Under the pieces are notes generated by a model. The model saw only the letters and a list, made by a program, of their open reading frames with translations. It was not told the DNA's origin and searched no databases. The translations under genes were made by a program, and so were the position numbers. A DNA stretch of 64,000 nt, taken from Alphaproteobacteria bacterium. GTDB taxonomy: Bacteria; Pseudomonadota; Alphaproteobacteria; Pelagibacterales; Pelagibacteraceae. The stretch is from positions 25,392 through 89,391 of the forward strand of contig VGCG01000002.1 of assembly GCA_016870175.1 (NCBI GenBank). The letters run 5' to 3'. Positions 16,874 to 27,133 of the stretch are shown here, piece after piece. How positions within the stretch are numbered: position 1 is the stretch's first letter; every line of letters starts with the position of its first letter.

Positions 16874-17902
16874 ATGAAAAAAATCTTAATTATGGGAGCA
16901 GGGGCAATGGGTTCAGCTTTTGCTGTGCCGTGCGTCGAAAATAATAACAATGTTACAATTGTAGGTTCTTTGTTAGAAAATAATTTTATTAATTCAATTA
17001 AAAAAAATAATTACTATCATCCAAGTTTAAATTTAAATTTACCAAATAGAATCAAATTAGAGAAATTTGAAAATATTAATTCTATTCTTAAGACAAAATT
17101 AGATTTAATTGTAGTTGCAGTTAGTTCAGTTGGAATTGATTGGGTGGGAAATGAAATTTCAAAATTTTATAAAAATAATATTCCAATCATTTTACTTACA
17201 AAAGGTCTTTCAATTGTAAATAATCAATTAACAATTTTATCAAAAAAATTAGAAATTATTTTGAAAAACAATGGTCATAAAAATATTAATATTTCATCAG
17301 TAAAAGGTCCTTGCTTAGCGTCAGGACTTGCCAACAAAATGAGAACTGGTACAATTATTGCCAATAAAAACATTGCTGAGGCTAAAAAAATTCAAAAAAT
17401 TATTCAAACAGAGTATTATAAATGCGAAATATCGGAAGATATAGTAGGAGTAGAAATTACATCAGCAATAAAAAATCTTTATTCAATGTTAATTGGTGGT
17501 TCTCAGGGATTAAGTAACCCCGCTGCTTCTAAAGAAATTCAAGAAAAATATTATTCAAACACCGCCGCAACTTTAATTCATAGATCTATTTCTGAGATGG
17601 TGGAAATTGTTCATTCTTATTCAGGAAAAGCTGACACTGTCTACGGTTTAGCAGGTTTAGGGGATTTGTATGTAAGTGTATCTGGAGGAAGAAATAGCCA
17701 GATGGGAAAGTACTTGGGGCAAGGTTATTTATATAAAAAAGCAAAAGAGAAATTTATGAAAAATACAACAGTTGAAGGTGCTCAATTAGCACTTGAAATA
17801 GGTAAAAAACTGATGATTAAATTTAATAAAAAAAAATTTCCACTTTTAATAAGTATACTTAAGTGTATTTGTGACAACAAAAAATTAAAAATTGATTGGT
17901 AA
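16874..17902 (+). CDS. GpsA-like NAD(P)-dependent glycerol-3-phosphate dehydrogenase family protein
   Basis: The 342-residue protein has an N-terminal Rossmann motif MGAGAMGSAFAVPC (about 7-20) and the GpsA C-terminal domain with VEITSAIKNLYSMLIGG (about 194-210) and YGLAGLGDLYVSVSGGRNSQMGK (about 257-279), which contains the catalytic lysine and substrate-binding region. GpsA makes sn-glycerol 3-phosphate from dihydroxyacetone phosphate. The insert QGLSNPAASKEIQEKYYSN is longer than usual and the location beside methylamine genes is unexpected, so a related reductase with another substrate remains possible. It is convergent with tmm, six bases apart. Confidence 0.75.
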   Translation: MKKILIMGAGAMGSAFAVPCVENNNNVTIVGSLLENNFINSIKKNNYYHPSLNLNLPNRIKLEKFENINSILKTKLDLIVVAVSSVGIDWVGNEISKFYKNNIPIILLTKGLSIVNNQLTILSKKLEIILKNNGHKNINISSVKGPCLASGLANKMRTGTIIANKNIAEAKKIQKIIQTEYYKCEISEDIVGVEITSAIKNLYSMLIGGSQGLSNPAASKEIQEKYYSNTAATLIHRSISEMVEIVHSYSGKADTVYGLAGLGDLYVSVSGGRNSQMGKYLGQGYLYKKAKEKFMKNTTVEGAQLALEIGKKLMIKFNKKKFPLLISILKCICDNKKLKIDW

Positions 17903-17908
17903 ATTTAT

Positions 17909-19249
17909 TTATTTTGTTGGCTGATTTAAGAAAGTTTTTAAAGAATCGTCCATAGCTGTCTCCCATGGAGTATGATGAATGGGAGCTTCAGAACCTGTCA
18001 CTGCAGATAAAAATGATTTATTTCTATACGTCAGAATGTTTTCTACTTTGTGATGTTCCCACTCTTTAAAAATATTTCTAATTAATTCAAAGTCAATTTT
18101 AGGATAATCTGAGAACTTGTGAAGTTCTTTATTGTATTCAGTTTGAAAATCTATCATTTCGCTTTGATTTTTAATGTTTTCTTCCATTGCGACCCATTTA
18201 TTAATATCTTTTTCTATTTCTAATTTATCTGGAAGCTTTATTTTTTCCATTATTACATCTCTAACAAACCATGCCTGACAATCAAACATATTAAAGGTGT
18301 GAAATTGATCTTGCATACCTAAATAAAACAACTTGTGATTATCTTGCCAAACAACTCCTTTATACAATTTTGGTGGATACAACCTATTTCTAGTTTTAAG
18401 TTTTAAGTCTTCAGATAAAAAAGGAAAGTGATGAAGATAACCAGTGCATAATATAATTGCGTCAGCCTCTTGCACATGTCCATCTTTAAAAATAGCTTTA
18501 TGACCCTCTAACCTATCGAGATGAAAAACTTCTTTTATTCCCTTAGGCCATTTAAATCCCATTGGATTATGTCTGTAACCTATCGTAACTGATTTAGCTC
18601 CATACTTATGACACTGTAAGGCAATATCTTCAGCCGAATAGCTGCTACCCAATACGACGACATTTTTATCTCTAAATTCCTCTGCATCTCTAAAATCATG
18701 AGAATGAAGTATTCTACCTGGAAATGAATACATTCCAGGATACTCAGGTATATAGGGTACAGAAAAATGACCAGTAGAGACAACAACGTAGTCAAACAAA
18801 TCTTTATGAATTTTTTTATTTTTTTTATCGAGAGATAAAACTTCAAATTTTGTACCATTATATGTAACGCCGGTTACGAGAGTATCGAATCTTACTTTAT
18901 TTTTAGAATTTCCTTTTTTTATTCTACCGATTATATAATCGAATAAAACTGCTCTAGGCGGAAATGATGGAATTGGCTTTCCAAAGTGCTCATCAAAAGA
19001 ATAATCTGCGAACTCTAAACATTCTTTGGGACCATTAGACCATAGATATCTATACATGCTATTTGGAACAGCATCGCCGTATTCATCAGTACCTGTTCTC
19101 CATGTATAATTCCATAATCCACCCCAATCACTTTGTTTTTCAAACGCGACTATTTCTGGTATTTTATGACCTTTTTTCTCTGCCTGTTCAAATGATCTTA
19201 GCATTGACAAACCACATGGTCCGGTTCCAATTAAAGCAACTTTTTTCAT
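17909..19249 (-). CDS. tmm: Trimethylamine monooxygenase (flavin-containing monooxygenase Tmm)
   Basis: The enzyme oxidises trimethylamine to TMAO with NADPH and oxygen. FAD motif GTGPCGLSML lies at about residues 8-17, the FMO signature FPGRILHSHDF at about 150-160 and the NADPH motif VLGSSYSAEDIA at about 172-183; EKQSDWGGLWNYTWRTG and YRYLWSNGPKE are characteristic of Tmm rather than general FMOs. With the ATG at 19249 the product is 446 residues, the usual Tmm length; an upstream in-frame ATG at 19270 would add seven residues and has no better ribosome site. It is divergent from the amidotransferase at 19358. TMAO formed here feeds tdm in this same window. Confidence 0.92.
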   Translation of the reverse strand: MKKVALIGTGPCGLSMLRSFEQAEKKGHKIPEIVAFEKQSDWGGLWNYTWRTGTDEYGDAVPNSMYRYLWSNGPKECLEFADYSFDEHFGKPIPSFPPRAVLFDYIIGRIKKGNSKNKVRFDTLVTGVTYNGTKFEVLSLDKKNKKIHKDLFDYVVVSTGHFSVPYIPEYPGMYSFPGRILHSHDFRDAEEFRDKNVVVLGSSYSAEDIALQCHKYGAKSVTIGYRHNPMGFKWPKGIKEVFHLDRLEGHKAIFKDGHVQEADAIILCTGYLHHFPFLSEDLKLKTRNRLYPPKLYKGVVWQDNHKLFYLGMQDQFHTFNMFDCQAWFVRDVIMEKIKLPDKLEIEKDINKWVAMEENIKNQSEMIDFQTEYNKELHKFSDYPKIDFELIRNIFKEWEHHKVENILTYRNKSFLSAVTGSEAPIHHTPWETAMDDSLKTFLNQPTK

Positions 19250-19357
19250 AAGAAATTTTATTTTAAACAAAATTTTTACAAATTAAAAGAATTTTTTCAT
19301 ATAAAATAAATATATAAAATTTATAATTAATTAATAAAGTATTAAAAAAGGGGTTTT

Positions 19358-20140
19358 TTGAAAAAAATTTTAGTAGTAGAGGGAAATTTAAAAAAGGAAA
19401 ATGAGGAATATAAAAATGCGGGAATATTAACCCACACCGAGAGCATAAAAGAGAGTATAGATTACTTTAGCACAGATTTACAAGTTGATTTTATAAATCC
19501 ATCCTCTGACAACGATATCGATCAAAGAGTTAAAAATATTAATAAGTATGACGGGCTTATTTGGGGTGGTAGCAGTCTTAATATTTATAATAATACTCCT
19601 GAGATAAAAAAACAAATAGAATTTATGAAAGAGTGTCAAAAAAAAATCAAAAAAATTTTGGCAATTTGTTGGGGCATGCAAGTTGCAGTAACTGCCGCTG
19701 GTGGAGAGGTTAAGAAGGCCATAAAAGGAATACATAAAGGAATAGCACATGATATCGAAATTAATGAGCAGGGATTAAAGCATCCTATTTATCAAAATAA
19801 AAAAAAAAAATTTAATACTCCTGCATTTAATTATGATGAGGTTAGCAAATTTCCTAAAAATGGAGTTCTCTTAGCTTCTAATTCGATTAATAAAGTTATG
19901 GGTCTGCACTTTAAGTGTGGAATTGCTGATATTTGGGGAATTCAATACCATCCTGAAATTACTTATGAAAAAATGATTCAGTTAATACATTTTAGAAAAG
20001 CAAAACTTATTAAAAATAAATCTTTTAAAGATGAAAGTGAAATAAAATCTCACATAGATGTTATTCAAAAAGAAAATGCAATTTCTGATAAAGTGTCTAG
20101 AATGATGGAATTAAAAAATTGGCTAAACTGGGTAATTTAG
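19358..20140 (+). CDS. Class I glutamine amidotransferase-like hydrolase
   Basis: The 260-residue protein is a stand-alone class I amidotransferase of the GMP-synthase-like type. The catalytic triad is visible: Cys in LAICWGMQ (about residue 105) and His-Glu in IQYHPEI (about 201-207). The start is TTG, preceded by AAGGGG; no ATG is available. It lies between tmm and fhs and could hydrolyse a gamma-glutamyl amide, a common activity in this family, but no synthase partner is adjacent. Substrate unknown. Confidence 0.78.
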   Translation: MKKILVVEGNLKKENEEYKNAGILTHTESIKESIDYFSTDLQVDFINPSSDNDIDQRVKNINKYDGLIWGGSSLNIYNNTPEIKKQIEFMKECQKKIKKILAICWGMQVAVTAAGGEVKKAIKGIHKGIAHDIEINEQGLKHPIYQNKKKKFNTPAFNYDEVSKFPKNGVLLASNSINKVMGLHFKCGIADIWGIQYHPEITYEKMIQLIHFRKAKLIKNKSFKDESEIKSHIDVIQKENAISDKVSRMMELKNWLNWVI

Positions 20141-20142
20141 TT

Positions 20143-21828
20143 TTAAAATAATCCTTCGACTTCACCATCTTCATTTAATTTAATTGTTTCTGCTGATGGA
20201 ATTCTTGGAAGTCCTGGCATTGTCATGATTTCTCCGCAAACTACTACAATAAACTCTGCTCCAGATGACAGTCTAATTTCTCTAATTGGTAAAGAATGTC
20301 CATTAGGTGCTCCTTTGAGTTGAGGGTCAGTTGAAAAACTATATTGAGTTTTTGCAATACAAATTGGTAAATCTTTGTACCCTGCTTGTTCATAACTTTT
20401 AAGTTGATCTCTAATTTTTGTATCAGCGATTACTTCGTCAGCTCTGTAAATTTCTTTTGCAATTGTCTCAATTTTTTTAAATAGTGAGGTTTTATTTTCG
20501 TACAAAAATCTAAAATTAGCTTGATTTTGCTGGCATAATTCAACAACTTGACTAGCTAATTCTTTTATACCTTCACTGCCATTTTCCCAGTGTTTACACA
20601 AACTCGCTTTTACTCCCAAACTTTTACAAAGTTCAATTAATGCTTTTATTTCATTTTCTGTATCTTGAATAAAATGATTAATTGCTACCGTTAGAGGTAA
20701 GCCAAATTTTTTAATATTTTCTATATGTCTTTGAAGGTTATTAAAACCTTTTTTTAAAGCATCAATATTTTCTAGTTTTAAATCTTCTTTAGCAACACCG
20801 CCATGCATTTTTAATGCCCTGATAGTTGCTACAATTACCACGCAACTTGGTTTTAAATTTGATTTTCTACATTTAATATTAAAAAATTTTTCCGCACCTA
20901 AGTCAGCACCAAATCCTGCCTCTGTCACTACATAATCAGCAAGTTTTAATCCAGCTTTTGTTGCAATAACCGAATTACATCCGTGAGCTATATTACCAAA
21001 CGGACCCCCATGAATAATTGCTGGATTATTTTCTAATGTTTGGGTTAAATTTGGTCTGATTGCTTCTTTTAATAATACTGTCATCGGACCTTGAGCTTTA
21101 AGATCTTTAGCGTAAATTGGTTTTTTATCTCTAGAATATGCAATTGTAATATTTCCAATTCTTTTTTCTAAATCTTTCAAATTGGAACATAGGCAGAATA
21201 TGGCCATGATTTCAGAAGCAACCGTAATGTCAAAACCATCTTCTCTTGGAAAGCCATTGGCGACGCCACCTAAATTAATATTAATTGATCTTAGAGAACG
21301 ATCATTCATATCCATTACTCGTTTCCAAACTATTCTTCTAATATCAATATCTAGTTTATTTCCCCAATAGATATGATTATCAATTAAAGCAGATAATAAA
21401 TTATGTGCGGAAGTAATCGCGTGAAAATCTCCTGTAAAATGAAGATTAATTTGTTCCATTGGTATAACTTGAGCATAACCACCACCTGCGGCTCCACCTT
21501 TCATTCCAAAAGATGGACCCAGACTCGGTTCTCTCAAACAAACTAAGGATTTTTTTCCAATTTTGTTTAATCCATCGCTTAAACCCACAGAAGTTGTTGT
21601 TTTTCCTTCACCAGCAGGAGTTGGGGTTATAGCTGTAACTAAAACCAGTTTACCATCTGGCTTATGTTTTAAAGTATCTAAATATTCTAAATTTATTTTG
21701 GCAATGAATCTCCCAATTTGTCCAAAAGCAAAGGTTTCATCAGGCACATTTAATTTAGCCAGTATCTCATTTATTGGTCGTATTTTTGCTTCCCGGGCTA
21801 TTTGGATATCTGATTGAACTTTTTTCAT
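20143..21828 (-). CDS. fhs: Formate--tetrahydrofolate ligase
   Basis: The 561-residue enzyme interconverts formate + THF + ATP and 10-formyl-THF. The ATP loop [18 protein letters not shown] is at about 70-87, followed by [26 protein letters not shown] (about 99-124), both family hallmarks. In a cell that demethylates amines it can run in reverse to recover ATP from 10-formyl-THF. It is divergent from the sarcosine-oxidase-type operon with a 124-base shared promoter region, and convergent with the amidotransferase (two bases apart). Confidence 0.96.
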   Translation of the reverse strand: MKKVQSDIQIAREAKIRPINEILAKLNVPDETFAFGQIGRFIAKINLEYLDTLKHKPDGKLVLVTAITPTPAGEGKTTTSVGLSDGLNKIGKKSLVCLREPSLGPSFGMKGGAAGGGYAQVIPMEQINLHFTGDFHAITSAHNLLSALIDNHIYWGNKLDIDIRRIVWKRVMDMNDRSLRSININLGGVANGFPREDGFDITVASEIMAIFCLCSNLKDLEKRIGNITIAYSRDKKPIYAKDLKAQGPMTVLLKEAIRPNLTQTLENNPAIIHGGPFGNIAHGCNSVIATKAGLKLADYVVTEAGFGADLGAEKFFNIKCRKSNLKPSCVVIVATIRALKMHGGVAKEDLKLENIDALKKGFNNLQRHIENIKKFGLPLTVAINHFIQDTENEIKALIELCKSLGVKASLCKHWENGSEGIKELASQVVELCQQNQANFRFLYENKTSLFKKIETIAKEIYRADEVIADTKIRDQLKSYEQAGYKDLPICIAKTQYSFSTDPQLKGAPNGHSLPIREIRLSSGAEFIVVVCGEIMTMPGLPRIPSAETIKLNEDGEVEGLF

Positions 21829-21952
21829 TAAATTTTTAGGATCAGTTATTTAACTGCACAATTAGTACCTCTTTTTTTATTTTTGAAACTTCTAAAAATT
21901 ATATATAAATAATAATAAGAACTATTTGTATAGTTTGTTATAAAATTATTAC

Positions 21953-23209
21953 ATGCAAAAATACTCTGTTTTCAGCTTAATTAAAAATGCATTTTCCAAC
22001 CATCAAAATTGGGATTTAGCATGGAAAGATCCTACGCCAAAAAAACAATATGACGTGGTTATAATTGGAGGTGGAGGGCATGGTTTAGCTACAGCTTATT
22101 ATCTTGCAAAAGAACATAAAATTACCAATGTTGCGATTATCGAAAAAGGTTGGATCGGTGGAGGTAATATTGGTCGTAATACCACAATTATAAGATCAAA
22201 CTTTATGTTTGATGAAAATGCCGCCTTTAATGAATTCGGAATGAATTTATGGAGAAACATGTCTCAAGAATTAAATTTTAATGTGATGTTTTCTCCAAGA
22301 GGAATTATTAATTTAGCTCACTCAGATGCTCAAATGAATACCTACGCTCGTAGAGGAAATTCCATGAGATTAAACGGAATTGATGCAGTTTTATTAAACA
22401 GAGAAGAAGTTAAAAAAATGATTCCTATGGCTGATTTTTCAGACGATGTTAGATATCCAATCTTTGGCGGGTTAGCTCAACCAAGTGCAGGAACTGCTAG
22501 ACATGATGCAGTAGCTTGGGGATATGCACGTCAAGCAGATTCAATGGGTGTTGATATAATTCAAAATTGTGAAGTAACTGGATTTGATGTATCAGCTGGA
22601 AAAATTAATGGTGTCAGAACATCAAGAGGTGACATTAAAACTAAAAAAATTGGATTATGTGTTGCTGGTAGTACAAATATTTTAGCAGAAAAACTTAATA
22701 TGACATTGCCTATAGAAGCACACGTTCTTCAAGCTTGCGTTTCTGAACCTGTTAAACCAATTCTAGATGGTGTAGTTACTTTTGGTGCTGGGCACTTTTA
22801 CATAAGTCAGTCCGATAAAGGTGAAATGGTCATGGGTGGAGATTTAGACGGTTATAACAGTTATGCTCAAAAAGGTAATCTACCAACTATTCAACATGTT
22901 TTAACTGGAGGTGTTGCTTTGTTTCCTTTTCTAAGTAGACTAAAAATGCTTAGAACCTGGGGAGGAATTATGGACATGTCTATGGACGGATCTCCAATTA
23001 TTGACAAAACACATATCGATGGATTGTATTTAAATTGTGGATGGTGCTATGGTGGATTTAAATCAGTTCCTTCATCAGGTTGGACTTTTGCTCACACCAT
23101 CGCTCAAAATAGAGTTCATGAACTTAATTCAGGATATAGTCTTAGCAGATTTTCTAAAGGATATCTAATAGACGAAAAAGGACTTGGAACAAAAACCTGG
23201 ATTTCTTAA
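21953..23209 (+). CDS. soxB: Sarcosine oxidase / N-methylglutamate dehydrogenase beta-type subunit
   Basis: The 418-residue flavoprotein is the catalytic subunit of a four-subunit amine oxidase. The FAD motif IIGGGGHGLATAYYLAKEH (about 37-55) and GGGNIGRNTTIIRSN (about 68-82) are typical of SoxB, including the region where FMN is bound between subunits. It takes a methyl group off sarcosine or N-methylglutamate as formaldehyde or methylene-THF. It heads a tightly packed operon (B-D-A-G). Homologs named MgdA act in the N-methylglutamate pathway, so the neighbouring gmaS-mgs genes make that substrate a real alternative. Confidence 0.88.
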   Translation: MQKYSVFSLIKNAFSNHQNWDLAWKDPTPKKQYDVVIIGGGGHGLATAYYLAKEHKITNVAIIEKGWIGGGNIGRNTTIIRSNFMFDENAAFNEFGMNLWRNMSQELNFNVMFSPRGIINLAHSDAQMNTYARRGNSMRLNGIDAVLLNREEVKKMIPMADFSDDVRYPIFGGLAQPSAGTARHDAVAWGYARQADSMGVDIIQNCEVTGFDVSAGKINGVRTSRGDIKTKKIGLCVAGSTNILAEKLNMTLPIEAHVLQACVSEPVKPILDGVVTFGAGHFYISQSDKGEMVMGGDLDGYNSYAQKGNLPTIQHVLTGGVALFPFLSRLKMLRTWGGIMDMSMDGSPIIDKTHIDGLYLNCGWCYGGFKSVPSSGWTFAHTIAQNRVHELNSGYSLSRFSKGYLIDEKGLGTKTWIS

Positions 23210-23476
23210 ATGTTAAACATCAAATGCCCCTATTGTGGTGATAGAGCGCAAAAAGAATTTGCTTATGGTGGAGATGGAACAGTCAAAAGGCCTGAATTAA
23301 ATAAAGAAGTCTCAGATAAGGAGTGGGATGATTTTGTTTATATGAGAAAAAGTTTAAGAGGTAAACATGTTGAGTTATGGCATCATATTTTTGGCTGTAG
23401 ACAATGGTTTAGAGCGCAAAGGGATACAGCTACACATGAAATTTTTAAAACAGCTAAAATAAGTGAAGAAATTTAA
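23210..23476 (+). CDS. soxD: Sarcosine oxidase / N-methylglutamate dehydrogenase delta-type subunit
   Basis: This 88-residue zinc-binding subunit has the ligands known for SoxD: C6 and C9 in CPYC, and H59 and C63 in WHHIFGC. It has no catalytic activity itself and stabilises the alpha-beta complex. It begins directly after the soxB stop and shares its last base with the soxA start codon. Confidence 0.9.
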   Translation: MLNIKCPYCGDRAQKEFAYGGDGTVKRPELNKEVSDKEWDDFVYMRKSLRGKHVELWHHIFGCRQWFRAQRDTATHEIFKTAKISEEI

Positions 23477-26472
23477 TGGCTCAAGAATTTAGATTAAAAA
23501 ACGAGGGCCTTATTGATAGAAAAAAAGAAATAATTTTTTCTTTTAATGGAAAAAAATATTCAGGTTACCAAGGAGACACACTAGCCTCAGCTTTGCTTGC
23601 AAATGGGGTTCATTTAGTTGGTAGAAGTTTTAAATATCATAGACCAAGAGGTTTTTTTGGAGCAGGTGTAGACGAGCCAAATGCAAAATTACAAGTTACT
23701 ATAAACGGATATTCTGAACCTAATGTTAATGCTACAGAGATTGAACTAGTAAAAGGTTTGTCTGCAACTAGTCAAAATTGCTGGCCATCAGTTAATTTTG
23801 ATGTTGGAGCAATAAATAATTTTTTAAATAGATTCTTTCCGGCCGGATTTTATTACAAAACTTTTATGTGGCCGAAAAGTTTTTGGTACAAAATTTACGA
23901 ACCATTTATAAGAAAAGCTGCTGGATTAGGAGTGGCTTCTGTTGAAAAAGATAATGAGAGGTACGAACACAAATATGAATATTGTGATTTATTAGTTGCA
24001 GGATCTGGTCCGGCAGGACTTTCAAGTGCCTATGCAGCTGCAAAAAATGGTGCCAGAGTTATATTAGCTGAAGACAAACCTAGATTTGGAGGTACTCTTC
24101 TAACTGACGATGTAACGATTGATAATCTTTCAGGTAAAGATTGGGCAGATAAAATTATATCTGAGCTCAAAGAAATGCCAAATGTTATTGTAAAAAATAG
24201 ATCTCAAGTTTTTGGATATTATGATCATAACATGACTGTTATGTTTGAAAGAATAGGAGATCATTTAGAACAAAAATCTAAATTCACTCCAAGACAAAGA
24301 CTTTGGTACATTAGAGCAAAAGAAGTTTTATTGTCTACAGGTTCAATTGAAAGACCTATAGTCTTTGGTAATAATGATACACCAGGTATATTTTTATCAG
24401 CAGCAGCAAAAGAATATATTAAAGTATATGGAGTACTGGTTGGAAAAAAACCAGTTATTTTTACAAATAACGATAGTGCTTACGAAACAGCTTTAGAGTT
24501 TAAAAAAAATGGAGTCAATCCAATTATTTTAGATTCTAGAGAGGAACAGAATTCTCAATTAGTTCAAGATGTTAAAAATCAAAACATAAAGATTAAATTT
24601 TCTCATGCAATTATAGCTGCAAATGGTTATAAAAAAGTAAATTCAGTTTTAGCAGGTAAGCTTACTAAAGATAAAACAGATTATGAAAAAACTGAAATAA
24701 TTGAATGTGACTGTGTGTGTGTATCAGGTTTTTGGACACCTACAGTTCATTTAGCTTCTCAGTCGGGTAATAAACTAAGCTACAACGACAAAATTGATGC
24801 TTTTGTTCCAGATAAATCTAAACAAAGTGAAAAATCAATTGGAGCTGCAAATGGAACTTTTACTTTAAAAGAAACTATAGAGAATGGTTTTAAAATTGGA
24901 TCTGAAACCTCTAATAAAATAACCAAAAAAAATAATCCAATAAAGATTCCAAAATCAAATGAATTAAATCATAGTCCCCATGATAAATTTTGGTGCGCTC
25001 CATTGCCTAAAGGTAAAAACTATAAAAGATTTGTCGACTTTCAAAATGATGTTGCAGTTTCAGATATAGAGATTGCTTTAAAAGAAGGATACAGATCAAT
25101 AGAACATGTCAAGAGATATACCACTTTAGGCATGGCAACTGATCAAGGACGGACCAGTAATTTAAATGGTTTGCAATTAGTTGCCAACATAGAAAAAAAA
25201 ATTATCCCCCAAGTAGGTCATACAACCTTTAGACCACCTTTTACCCCAATAACTATAGGAGCAATAGTTGGAAGAGAAATAGGAAAAGAATATATGCCTA
25301 CAAGAAAAACACCAATGCACGATTGGCATGAAAAAAATAATGCAGTTTTTGTTGATGCTGGTGCGTGGAAAAGACCAAGATATTATAAACAAGGAAACGA
25401 AACACTGTCTGAAGCTTCAAGAAGAGAAGCCAAAAATGTTAGAGACCACGTTGGGATATGTGATGTGACAACATTAGGTAAGATTGACATTAAAGGCCCT
25501 GATGCCGCTGAATTGTTAAATAGAGTTTATACTAACGCTTGGTTAAAACTACCCGTAGGCAAAGCTAGATACGGTGTCATGTTGAGAGAGGATGGAATTG
25601 TAATGGATGATGGCACAACAACAAGAATTTCAGAAAACCATTTTCATATGACTACTACCACTCTTCAAGCAGCAAATGTTTTATCGCACTTAGAATATTA
25701 TTTACAAGTTATTTGGCCAGAGTTAAACGTTAATGTAGTTTCGACAACAGAGCAGTGGGCAGGATTATCATTAGCAGGACCTAAATCTAGAGATGTTCTA
25801 GCTAAATTATTTCCAGACCTTAATGTTAGCAATGATGCATTACCATTTATGGGGTATATTGAAGGAAATTTATTCGGCGTAGAAGCTAGAATCTTTAGAA
25901 TTTCATTTTCTGGTGAACTGGCTTTTGAGATTAATGTTAAATCAGATCATGGAATATTCATGTGGGAAAAAACTATGGAAATGGGTAAAGAATTCAACAT
26001 TCAGCCTTATGGAACAGAGGCATTATCGACTTTAAGAATTGAAATGGGTCATGTTGCAGGTCCAGAATTAGATGGTAGAACTATTCCTTACGATTTGTCT
26101 TTAGAAGGTCTCATATCAAATAATAAAGATTTTATCGGAAAAAGATCTTTAAGAAGAGAAGCTTTTAAAAGCGACAGTAGACAAAAAATCGTTGGGTTAA
26201 TTCCTGTGGATAAAAAATCCAGTATTCCAGAGGGATCACATTTAGTTGAAAATAAAGATGCAAAACTTCCAAACCCGAAAATTGGATATGTCTCATCTTC
26301 GTGCTGGAGTGTTGAAAATAACAATCCATTTTCTTTAGGTATACTAAAAAATGGAAAAAATATGATTGGCAAAAAACTTTTTGCTCTCTCTCCGTTAAAA
26401 AATAAAGCTATAGAGGTTGAGGTAATTTCATCCCATTACGTTGATCATGAGGGAAAAAGAGTGAGATCGTGA
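23476..26472 (+). CDS. soxA: Sarcosine oxidase / N-methylglutamate dehydrogenase alpha-type subunit
   Basis: The 998-residue subunit has three parts: an N-terminal ferredoxin-like fold (about 10-90), an NAD/FAD two-dinucleotide domain (motif LLVAGSGPAGLSSAYAAAK at about 172-190), and a C-terminal GcvT-type folate domain (about 610-998). It binds THF and collects the methyl carbon as 5,10-methylene-THF. The length is normal for the family. It overlaps soxG by four bases. The same architecture is found in MgdC, so sarcosine versus N-methylglutamate cannot be settled by eye. Confidence 0.9.
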   Translation: MAQEFRLKNEGLIDRKKEIIFSFNGKKYSGYQGDTLASALLANGVHLVGRSFKYHRPRGFFGAGVDEPNAKLQVTINGYSEPNVNATEIELVKGLSATSQNCWPSVNFDVGAINNFLNRFFPAGFYYKTFMWPKSFWYKIYEPFIRKAAGLGVASVEKDNERYEHKYEYCDLLVAGSGPAGLSSAYAAAKNGARVILAEDKPRFGGTLLTDDVTIDNLSGKDWADKIISELKEMPNVIVKNRSQVFGYYDHNMTVMFERIGDHLEQKSKFTPRQRLWYIRAKEVLLSTGSIERPIVFGNNDTPGIFLSAAAKEYIKVYGVLVGKKPVIFTNNDSAYETALEFKKNGVNPIILDSREEQNSQLVQDVKNQNIKIKFSHAIIAANGYKKVNSVLAGKLTKDKTDYEKTEIIECDCVCVSGFWTPTVHLASQSGNKLSYNDKIDAFVPDKSKQSEKSIGAANGTFTLKETIENGFKIGSETSNKITKKNNPIKIPKSNELNHSPHDKFWCAPLPKGKNYKRFVDFQNDVAVSDIEIALKEGYRSIEHVKRYTTLGMATDQGRTSNLNGLQLVANIEKKIIPQVGHTTFRPPFTPITIGAIVGREIGKEYMPTRKTPMHDWHEKNNAVFVDAGAWKRPRYYKQGNETLSEASRREAKNVRDHVGICDVTTLGKIDIKGPDAAELLNRVYTNAWLKLPVGKARYGVMLREDGIVMDDGTTTRISENHFHMTTTTLQAANVLSHLEYYLQVIWPELNVNVVSTTEQWAGLSLAGPKSRDVLAKLFPDLNVSNDALPFMGYIEGNLFGVEARIFRISFSGELAFEINVKSDHGIFMWEKTMEMGKEFNIQPYGTEALSTLRIEMGHVAGPELDGRTIPYDLSLEGLISNNKDFIGKRSLRREAFKSDSRQKIVGLIPVDKKSSIPEGSHLVENKDAKLPNPKIGYVSSSCWSVENNNPFSLGILKNGKNMIGKKLFALSPLKNKAIEVEVISSHYVDHEGKRVRS

Positions 26473-27053
26473 AAACTTTTTCTTCGTTATTCAATATTCA
26501 TAAAAAGGGGAAATTTGGTGATTTTGAAAATAAAAATGAAAAAAACCTTTTAAAAATTAGAGAATTATCAAGCCTTTTAATTTTTCAATTTGTAAAATTT
26601 AAGAGCTCAAATTTTGAAGTTAAAAAAATCAAAATTGATAATCTAAGTTTACCCAACTCACTCAAATCTTCTTCAAATTCATCAACAAGAATTTTGTGGA
26701 TGGGGCCAGATAATTGGCTTGTTATTTCATCAAACTTAAATTTATTAAAACAAGAAGAAAAAAAGTTTGATGACAAAAACTTTGCATTAACAGATATTTC
26801 ACATTCAAGAACTATTATTGAAATTGAGGGAAATTTAACTCAAGAAGTTATTAAAAAAGGATGTCCGTTAGATATTAATGATCTAAAACAAGGAGATTGT
26901 GCTAATTCAGTGTATAATGGAATGTCAATTGTGATCGATTTTATTTCAGACGACCCAAAAAAAGTAAGAATTTTTAGTTTGCGAAGTTTTGGTGAGTCTT
27001 TGTATCATTCAATTACTGACGCTTGTTTAGAATATGGTTATATTGGAGATTAA
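26469..27053 (+). CDS. soxG: Sarcosine oxidase / N-methylglutamate dehydrogenase gamma-type subunit
   Basis: The 194-residue protein has the GcvT-like fold of SoxG, with RILWMGPDNWLVIS near 74-87 and ITDISHSRTIIEIEG-type residues near 113-127. It is the least conserved subunit and helps form the folate channel. The start is GTG inside GTGA overlapping the soxA stop. It closes the operon and is convergent with the racemase gene. Confidence 0.84.
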   Translation: MKTFSSLFNIHKKGKFGDFENKNEKNLLKIRELSSLLIFQFVKFKSSNFEVKKIKIDNLSLPNSLKSSSNSSTRILWMGPDNWLVISSNLNLLKQEEKKFDDKNFALTDISHSRTIIEIEGNLTQEVIKKGCPLDINDLKQGDCANSVYNGMSIVIDFISDDPKKVRIFSLRSFGESLYHSITDACLEYGYIGD

Positions 27054-27133
27054 ATTATAATCGCAAGTTTTAATATAAACTACAAATATTGCTTTAAAAA
27101 TATTTTATTATAAAAATTAATTAAATTTTTTTG

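Noticed and set aside
19250..19270. Seven-residue longer start of tmm
   Set aside because: Start at 19249 gives the standard N-terminus directly before the FAD motif; neither start has a clear ribosome site.
21182..21817. Plus-strand frames of 62 and 84 codons inside fhs
   Set aside because: They lie wholly within the well-supported fhs gene on the minus strand and have no recognisable domain.
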